DNA from: Mycobacteriales bacterium
GTDB lineage: Bacteria > Actinomycetota > Actinomycetes > Mycobacteriales > QHCD01
Assembly: GCA_036497565.1 (NCBI GenBank)
Contig: DASXJE010000105.1
Location: forward strand, 1-41,327
Length of the DNA: 41,327 bases
Direction of reading: 5' to 3'
The notes under the pieces were generated by a model, which searched no databases, was not told the DNA's origin, and saw nothing but the letters and a program-made list of their open reading frames with translations. How positions within the stretch are numbered: position 1 is the first letter of the stretch; the number at the start of each line of letters is the position of its first letter. Of this stretch, positions 36,352 to 41,327 are shown in pieces. The translations under genes and the position numbers were made by a program.

Positions 36352-37113
36352 TCAGCGGGGCGCCATCCGGATCGCGCCGTCGAGGCGGATGACCTCGCCG
36401 TTGAGCATCGGGTTGTCGACGATGTGGGCGACCAGGGCGGCGTACTCCTCAGGGCGTCCCAGCCTGCTGGGGTGGGGCACCTGCTGCCCGAGCGACTCGC
36501 GTGCCTCCTCCGGCAGGCCCGCCATCATCGGGGTGTCGAAGATGCCCGGCGCGATCGACATAACCCGGATCTGCCGGCTGGACAGGTCCCGCGCGGCCGT
36601 GATGGTCAGGCCGACGACCCCGCCTTTCGACGCAGCGTAGGCCGCCTGGCCGATCTGCCCGTCGTAAGCCGCCACCGAGGCGGTGCAGACGATGACCCCG
36701 CGCTCCTCCCCCACCGGCTCGTACGCCGCGATCCGCTCGGCGGCCAGCCGCATCACGTTGAAGGTCCCGACGAGGTTGATGTCCAGCACCCGACGGAACT
36801 CCTCGAGCGGCAGCGGTCCCTGCCGGCCGAGCATGCGGCCCGGAGTCGCGACGCCCGCGCAGTTGACGACGACCCGGAGGTCGCCGAGTTCCTGAGCCAT
36901 GTCGAGGGCGGCGGCGACCTGGCTCTCGTCGCGGACGTCGGCGGGCGCGAAGACCGCCCGCTCCCCCAACGCCGCCGCGGCATCGTCCCCGGGCGAACCC
37001 GGCAGGTCGACGAGGGTGACCGACGCGCCGGCCGCGACCAGTCGGGCGGCGGTGGCATGGCCCAGCCCCGACGCGCCTCCGGTGATCAGCGCGACGATTC
37101 CTTGCGTCTGCAT
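36352..37113 (-). CDS. Short-chain dehydrogenase (3-hydroxyacyl-CoA dehydrogenase type 2-like)
   Basis: The 253-residue SDR has the nucleotide motif TGGASGLGHA (about 11-20), D38-type acid in TLVDLPGS favouring NAD, NCAGVATPG, the catalytic Ser in CTASVAAYDG and YAASKGGV with Tyr and Lys, and the PGIFDTPMM segment. The closest well-known type is 17-beta-HSD10-like 3-hydroxyacyl-CoA dehydrogenase, consistent with an acyl-CoA degrading neighbourhood. ATG at 37113 has GAGGAG about 10 nt upstream. Its stop overlaps the upstream reading of the acyl-CoA dehydrogenase-like gene, so they likely form one operon. Confidence 0.9.
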   Translation of the reverse strand: MQTQGIVALITGGASGLGHATAARLVAAGASVTLVDLPGSPGDDAAAALGERAVFAPADVRDESQVAAALDMAQELGDLRVVVNCAGVATPGRMLGRQGPLPLEEFRRVLDINLVGTFNVMRLAAERIAAYEPVGEERGVIVCTASVAAYDGQIGQAAYAASKGGVVGLTITAARDLSSRQIRVMSIAPGIFDTPMMAGLPEEARESLGQQVPHPSRLGRPEEYAALVAHIVDNPMLNGEVIRLDGAIRMAPR

Positions 37114-37170
37114 GCGACAGCTCCTCGATCGGCGATGACTGCGGTCAGCGTAGTGCGGGTCTTTATCCGT

Positions 37171-38250
37171 TCAGCCCGCCGAGGAGAAGTGGTGCGCGGT
37201 CGCGTCGTGATGAGTGCGGTCCCCGTGTTCGCACGGGTTGACGTGGATGATCGCGTCGGTCAGCTTCGGTACGGCGTGCAGCAGTTCGTGGCGGGCGTCC
37301 TCGGCGATGGCGTGCGCCGTGATGAGCGACAGGCCGCAGTCGACCACGAGCGACGCCTCGGCCCGCACGGTGTGCCCGATCCACCGCAACCGCAGCTCGT
37401 CGCACCGTTGCACGCCCGGGACCCCGGCCAACGCATGCTCGGCCGCGTCGACCAGTTCGGGGTCGACGGCGTCCATCAACCTCCGGTACACGTCGCGGAC
37501 CGCCGTACGCAGGACGAACAGGATCGCCACCGTGATGATCAGGCCGACTACGGGGTCGGCGAGCGGGAAGCCGGCGGCGACGCCGACCGCGCCGACGACG
37601 ACGGCGAGGCTGGCCAGCCCGTCGGTGCGGGCGTGCAGGCCGTCGGCGAGCAGCGCCACCGAGCCGATCCGGCGACCGACCCGGATGCGGTAGACCGCGA
37701 CCAGTTCGTTGCCGATGCACCCGATCAGACCGGCGATGGCCACCAGCCAGAGGTGATGGATGGGGCGGGGATTGCTGAGCCGACTGATCGCCTCGTAGCC
37801 GGCGAGAACCGAGGAGGCGGCGATCATCGCGACCACGACGACACCGGCGAGGTCCTCGGCGCGCCCGTAGCCGTATCCGTAGCGGCGGTTGGCCGGGCGC
37901 CGCCCGATCGTGAATGCCACCCACAGCGGAAGCGCGGTCAGCGCATCGGCCAGGTTGTGCACCGTGTCCGCGAGCACCGCGACCGATCCGGAGAGCACCA
38001 CCACCGTGGCCTGCAGTGCGGCCGTCGCGGCCAGCCCGCCGAGGCTCACCGCGACCGCGCGTACGCCGGCCCGACTGCCTTCCAGCGCCGCGTCGACCCG
38101 CTCCGCCGGGTCGTGGGTGTGCACATGGACGACCCGGCCCAGTAGTCCGCGGCGACCGTGCGGGTGCTCGTGACCGTGCGGGTGTTGGTGGCCGTGATCT
38201 GGCGCGTGGTCGTGCCCGTGCGGGTGGTCGTGACCTGCGGGTCCGGTCAT
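37171..38250 (-). CDS. Cation diffusion facilitator with His-rich N-terminus
   Basis: The 359-residue exporter has a His-rich N-terminal metal-binding segment (over a dozen His in HDHPHG-type repeats, residues 7-33), six helices, and the CDF metal site residues in SVAVLADTVHNLADALTALP and ALLADGLHARTDGLASLAV (His-x3-Asp in each). A C-terminal domain follows with VRAEASLVVD. It exports divalent metal (Zn, Co or Ni) from the cytoplasm. ATG at 38250 overlaps the ArsR stop codon (ATGA), so the regulator and exporter are co-translated. Confidence 0.92.
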   Translation of the reverse strand: MTGPAGHDHPHGHDHAPDHGHQHPHGHEHPHGRRGLLGRVVHVHTHDPAERVDAALEGSRAGVRAVAVSLGGLAATAALQATVVVLSGSVAVLADTVHNLADALTALPLWVAFTIGRRPANRRYGYGYGRAEDLAGVVVVAMIAASSVLAGYEAISRLSNPRPIHHLWLVAIAGLIGCIGNELVAVYRIRVGRRIGSVALLADGLHARTDGLASLAVVVGAVGVAAGFPLADPVVGLIITVAILFVLRTAVRDVYRRLMDAVDPELVDAAEHALAGVPGVQRCDELRLRWIGHTVRAEASLVVDCGLSLITAHAIAEDARHELLHAVPKLTDAIIHVNPCEHGDRTHHDATAHHFSSAG

Positions 38251-38648
38251 CGTCGCCGCCGCAGATGGTCGGTCGAAGAGGCGTGCGTAGGGCCGTGGTC
38301 GGGCAGCCCCCGCTGGAGGTGGTCGATGTGGGAGAGCGCGTCCTCCAACAACTGGCGCACGTGCATGTTCTCCAGTCGGTAGAAAATCCGGTTGCCGTCC
38401 CGCCGGGTGGCGACGAGGCGGGTGAGCCGCAGCTTGGCCAGGTGCTGGGAGACCGCGCTGGGTGGTCGGTCGACGATCCGGGAGAGCTCGGCGACCGACC
38501 GCTCGGCGTCGGCGAGTGCCCACAGCAGTTGGAGCCGGGTCTCGTCGGCGAGCATCCGGAACGACTCGACGGCGACGGCCGCCGCGGCATCGGACAGCTC
38601 CGGCCCGGTTGGGTCCTCACCTGCCCGCGTATCTGCGCGCATGCGCAT
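38247..38648 (-). CDS. ArsR/SmtB-family metal sensor, NmtR-like alpha-5 site
   Basis: The 133-residue repressor has the winged helix (LADETRLQLLWAL, PPSAVSQHLAKLRLTRLV, DGNRIFYRL). At the C-terminal helix, N94-x-H96-x10-H107-x2-H110 matches the alpha-5 metal site of SmtB/NmtR (Asp-x-His...His-x2-His/Glu), with Asn in place of the first Asp. No Cys ligands are present, so a Ni/Co or Zn sensor rather than Cd/Pb is likely. Further His at 118, 122 and 128 could add tail ligands as in NmtR. Starts at ATG 38648 or 38642. It precedes the CDF exporter, which it probably represses. Confidence 0.88.
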   Translation of the reverse strand: MRMRADTRAGEDPTGPELSDAAAAVAVESFRMLADETRLQLLWALADAERSVAELSRIVDRPPSAVSQHLAKLRLTRLVATRRDGNRIFYRLENMHVRQLLEDALSHIDHLQRGLPDHGPTHASSTDHLRRRR

Positions 38649-38724
38649 ATAGTCCCGCACCGACGCTCCGCTGTCGAGGTGGTCGCCGCAGGCGCGGCTC
38701 TCCGGGCGCCACCGCACCGGCCGG

Positions 38725-38730
38725 TAGGGT
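38725..38730 (+). promoter_or_regulatory. -10-like hexamer of orn
   Basis: TAGGGT, 6 nt before GTG 38737; one of the clearest leaderless cases. Confidence 0.55.
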
Positions 38731-38736
38731 CGTCCC

Positions 38737-39342
38737 GTGAACGACAGGCTGGTGTGGATCGACTGCGAAATGACCGGGCTCGACCTGAAGCGCGACGCGC
38801 TGATCGAGGTCGCTGCCCTCGTCACCGACTCCGACCTCACCGTGCTCGGTGAGGGGATCGACATCGTGGTCTCGGCCCCGGCCGACGTACTCGACGCGAT
38901 GACCCCGGTGGTCGCGGAGATGCACGCCACATCCGGGCTGACCGAGGCCGTCCGCGCCTCGACGGTCACCCTCGCGGACGCCGAGCGGCAGGTCCTCGAC
39001 TACGTCCGCGAATACGTCCCCGAGCCCGGCACCGCCCCGCTCGCCGGGAACTCGATCGGGACCGACCGCGGATTCATCGCGCGCGACATGCCCGAACTCG
39101 ACGGATACCTCCACTATCGGATGGTTGACGTCTCGTCGATCAAGGAGCTGTGCCGGCGCTGGTATCCGCGGGCCTACTTCGCCCAGCCGCAGAAGGGCAT
39201 GCAGCACCGTGCCCTGGCCGACATCCACGAGAGCATCCGGGAGCTGCGCTACTACCGGCAGGCGGTCTTCGTCCCGCCGCCCGGGCCGAGCAGCGAGGAG
39301 GCCCGGGTGGTCGCCGGTGAGGTGGTCGGCGAGGCGGGCTGA
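38737..39342 (+). CDS. orn: Oligoribonuclease
   Basis: This 201-residue 3'-5' exoribonuclease degrades oligoribonucleotides of 2-5 nt, including the linear dinucleotide from cyclic-di-GMP. DEDDh residues are visible: D9 and E11 in [12 protein letters not shown], the Asp in NSIGTDRGF, and His-x4-Asp in [15 protein letters not shown]. The short acidic C-terminal tail [12 protein letters not shown] extends past the usual end. GTG start at 38737. The tRNA-His and tRNA-Lys genes that follow match the order I recall in M. tuberculosis after orn (Rv2511). Confidence 0.96.
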   Translation: MNDRLVWIDCEMTGLDLKRDALIEVAALVTDSDLTVLGEGIDIVVSAPADVLDAMTPVVAEMHATSGLTEAVRASTVTLADAERQVLDYVREYVPEPGTAPLAGNSIGTDRGFIARDMPELDGYLHYRMVDVSSIKELCRRWYPRAYFAQPQKGMQHRALADIHESIRELRYYRQAVFVPPPGPSSEEARVVAGEVVGEAG

Positions 39343-39385
39343 TCCGCTCCGCTACCATCGTCGAGGGCCGCAGCACGTGGCTCAT

Positions 39386-39459
39386 GGTGGGTGTAGCTCA
39401 GCTGGTAGAGCACCGGGTTGTGGTCCCGGGGGTCGCGGGTTCAAGCCCCGTCACTCACC
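39386..39459 (+). tRNA. tRNA-His (anticodon GTG)
   Basis: Acceptor GTGGGTG (39387-39393) pairs with CACTCAC (39452-39458), with one G-U. The extra G at 39386 is the tRNA-His G-1 facing C73 (39459). D-arm GCTC...GAGC, anticodon stem CCGGG/CCCGG with loop TTGTGGT (anticodon GTG), T-arm GCGGG TTCAAGC CCCGT. CCA follows directly at 39460-39462. Confidence 0.95.
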
Positions 39460-39524
39460 CCAAACGTCATACCGTGGCCGACGGGCCACCCGGCGACTGC
39501 TATCGTCGGGACCCGTTGTGGCAC

Positions 39525-39597
<73 letters not shown>

Positions 39598-39619
39598 CAA
39601 ACCCTAAGGTCAGGCACCC

Positions 39620-39993
39620 TCACGGTGTCCGACCGTCTTCTCGACCCACACATTTGCCACCCTTTTCGCCGTTGGAGGCCATGCCTCTTAACGCGGCCTC
39701 CAACGCCAAGGCAGCCTGAGAGTCAACTGCACGCCTGCCCATGTAGACGTCCTGCGTCATCGACGGCCGGCTATGACCGAGCTGGTCCGCAACCAACCGA
39801 GCGGACAGTGCCGCCTCGTCGAGGATCGTCGCAGCCGTCTTGCGGAAGGTGTGTGAGGTGATCCAGGCGAGCGTCTCGGTGCCCCGCGCCCCGCGGAGTT
39901 CGCGACGCACGTTGGCCGGATCGCGAAAACCTCGATTGACGTCCGGGAACAGCGGCTGGTCGAGTCGAGCACCGGTCATGAATCGACGCCGGG
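39620..39993 (-). pseudogene. Tyrosine integrase, C-terminal remnant
   Basis: The 119 residues from ATG 39979 are the C-terminal catalytic part of an actinophage/ICE-type tyrosine recombinase: FRDPANVRRELR, the HTFRKTAATILDEA (His-x2-Arg box), DQLGHSRPSMTQDVYMG with GH and the nucleophile Tyr in VYMGRR. A full integrase has about 380-400 residues; the N-terminal 270 or so, including the first catalytic Arg, are missing. Upstream the frame closes at a TGA just above 39993, so the gene was cut by deletion. Its stop faces tRNA-Lys, the normal orientation for an integrase at its attL/attR site. Probably inactive. Confidence 0.85.
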
Positions 39994-40253
39994 GTTTGCC
40001 GGGTGAGGGTCGGGGTCAAGGTGGAGCGCCCGCAGCCTCTTCCCGCTGCTCGGGAGAAGCGGTCAAGGGATCGGCTGCCAGCACCATCGAGATGCTGACA
40101 CCCTATCTACTTCAGCTATACATACGACGGACCACTAGCATGGCGGGTAGACCACACGGTCTGCGATGTCCTTAGGCGGCACGGCGAAGTATTCGAACAC
40201 CCTTACAGCCCCCCAAGTGGAGAGCAGCGTCGATTTCGGCACGCGCGACCACT
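39994..40253. other. Region of decayed sequence between the integrase remnant and the APH gene
   Basis: About 260 nt with more A/T than the rest of the window. Three very short minus-strand frames are visible, ending at 40016 (23 codons from ATG 40087), 40172 (26 codons from GTG 40252), and a piece reading EYFAVPPKDIADRV in between. None makes a convincing gene; they may be scraps of mobile-element genes. Confidence 0.4.
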
Positions 40254-41201
40254 TTATGACCACTGACTGAGAGCGGTGCGAAGGAAAGCGTCGCGCCTTT
40301 CGGTGACGGCAGCGGCGCCCAGGAGGCTACCGTCGTCGGCGAATCCCGCCCAACCGTCCATCACTGTCGGCGTGTTCAGCGCGGCCACGGCATCCCAGTA
40401 GGGCACGCCGACTGCCTCCCGGCCCGCCTGCCGCTCCCAGCCCTCCAACACATGGGACGGCGCGCCCTGGCCGTACTGAAGGGTCATCTGCATCCGCAGG
40501 CTGCCGAGATCGACGCCCGGATTACCAGCCCCGGCTGTATTCCAGTCGATCAGCGCAACGCAACGGTCACTCTCCCACAGCATGTTGCCGCCCCAGGCGT
40601 CACCATGCACGAACACCGACGCGACTGCCGGCATCCCGTGCGACCTGACCCGCTCGTCGGCCTGCTGCAGCAAAGGTGTGGTCGGCATCAGGCCCCGCCA
40701 GCGTTCATCGGCGCGGTCGTCGACGGCGCACGGCCGGGGCCGGTATGGCAGGTGGGCCTGCGGAACCAGCCTGAAGGCGTGGACCCTGGCAAGGGCCGCT
40801 CCCGCTTCGCGGAGCCGGGCGACCGAAACCGTCGGCGAGAGACCGGCGCTGCCGGGCAGGAAGGTCTCCAGGGTGGCGACGGTTCCGCTCGCCTTCCCGT
40901 CGAGATCCGCAGCGATCAGCCGCGGCGCGGCCAGGCCATGAGTCTCGGCCAGCTGAAGCGCGCGTGCGTTCGTGATCACCCACGCGGCGGCGATCCATCC
41001 CCGGACAGGGACCTTCAAGATCACGTCCCTGGTCCGGGCCGCCGGTCCTTCGATTCCCAGGCGGAACGTGCCCGAAGGGCGGTGCTCGCCGCGGGTCAGG
41101 CCCTCGGACGAAACGACGCTCGTCCCGCCAACCGCCTCGGCCGCCCAGCGCAGAACCTGGTCATTCGGCATCTTGCCTGTGTGTGCCTCGTCGGTGGGCA
41201 T
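40254..41201 (-). CDS. Aminoglycoside phosphotransferase (APH)-fold protein
   Basis: The 315-residue protein has the APH/choline kinase fold: an N-terminal lobe with DVILKVPVRGW (Lys for ATP), the catalytic Brenner motif VHGDAWGGNMLW (Asp and Asn) and the metal-binding Asp in VALIDWNTAGAGNPGVDLG. Families of this fold phosphorylate antibiotics, sugars, choline or homoserine; nothing here fixes the substrate. ATG at 41201 has GAAGGGAG 6-8 nt upstream. It lies outside the conserved tRNA-flanked block, next to an integrase remnant, so it is probably an acquired cargo gene. Confidence 0.85.
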   Translation of the reverse strand: MPTDEAHTGKMPNDQVLRWAAEAVGGTSVVSSEGLTRGEHRPSGTFRLGIEGPAARTRDVILKVPVRGWIAAAWVITNARALQLAETHGLAAPRLIAADLDGKASGTVATLETFLPGSAGLSPTVSVARLREAGAALARVHAFRLVPQAHLPYRPRPCAVDDRADERWRGLMPTTPLLQQADERVRSHGMPAVASVFVHGDAWGGNMLWESDRCVALIDWNTAGAGNPGVDLGSLRMQMTLQYGQGAPSHVLEGWERQAGREAVGVPYWDAVAALNTPTVMDGWAGFADDGSLLGAAAVTERRDAFLRTALSQWS

Positions 41202-41254
41202 GTGAGCTCCCTTCTGGCGGCGTCTTGATCCTCATAAAGGCGAAGTCGGCAGCG

Positions 41255-41327
41255 TCACCTCTGTGGGCTCCTACGCAGCGGCTTGGTGAGGATTCTCTTC
41301 ACTCCGTCAAGGGCGGCGGCTCCGCCG
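41255..41327 (-). CDS. Possible C-terminal end of a gene continuing beyond the window
   Basis: An open minus-strand frame runs from the window edge to TGA at 41255-41257, ending ALDGVKRILTKPLRRSPQR. Only 23 codons are visible and I cannot recognise a family. Confidence 0.25.
   Translation of the reverse strand, partial: GGAAALDGVKRILTKPLRRSPQR

Noticed and set aside
39600-41327. Second attachment site (repeat of the tRNA-Lys 3' end)
   Set aside because: I looked for the T-arm and acceptor sequence again in this stretch and could not find it by eye.

Overview
The window is a high-GC (well above 65% by eye), gene-dense stretch of an actinobacterial chromosome. The evidence is the high-GC codon bias, frequent GTG starts, murT-gatD, a homologue of the mycothiol-dependent nitroreductase family, globin GlbO, oligoribonuclease, and an ordered set of genes that I recall as neighbours in Mycobacterium tuberculosis (roughly the Rv2465c-Rv2477c and Rv2501c-Rv2511 blocks). 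It does not look mycobacterial itself. I cannot name the genus.

Layout. Positions 1-2352 hold the 5' end of a dicarboxylate/cation symporter gene and a divergent OmpR-type two-component system. Positions 2428-4333 are murT-gatD, which amidate lipid II. Positions 4382-6013 encode an unusual two-part protein, a left-handed beta-helix acyltransferase joined to a helical domain. Positions 6024-8138 (minus strand) form a three-gene cluster: a small Tat-exported protein, a DUF4331 protein and a 101-residue unknown. Then come an Eis-type acetyltransferase, a small unknown, rpiB, a metallo-beta-lactamase-fold hydrolase and an aldehyde dehydrogenase.

Positions 12945-25478 are a conserved actinobacterial block: DsbA-like oxidoreductase, pepN, a DUF5130/membrane-protein pair (probable cytochrome aa3 accessory subunits CtaI/CtaJ), amidase, kynureninase, HNH nuclease, MscS channel, MFS transporter, truncated haemoglobin O, thioesterase and EttA. 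A GlsB-like membrane protein, tRNA-Arg(TCT), a DUF985 cupin and a Pro/Thr/Ser-rich membrane-anchored protein follow.

Positions 27789-34952 carry a leucine/branched-chain catabolic unit. Methylcrotonyl-CoA carboxylase beta and alpha subunits, HMG-CoA lyase and an FAD amine-oxidase-like protein are read leftward, the last three as a tightly coupled operon. A divergent TetR regulator shares with them a perfect 22-bp operator/promoter palindrome. A flavin reductase-like protein, DUF2630 protein, acyl-CoA dehydrogenase-like flavoprotein, SDR and an ArsR-CDF metal efflux pair come next.

The right end is orn, tRNA-His, tRNA-Lys and then accessory DNA: the C-terminal remnant of a tyrosine integrase lying against tRNA-Lys and an APH-fold phosphotransferase. 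This is the footprint of an integrated and decayed mobile element.

Two patterns recur. Many genes have no Shine-Dalgarno sequence but carry a -10-like hexamer 6-7 nt before the start codon, suggesting leaderless mRNAs. Two related hairpin repeats with the same loop core lie downstream of genes at 12.8 kb and 16.3 kb.
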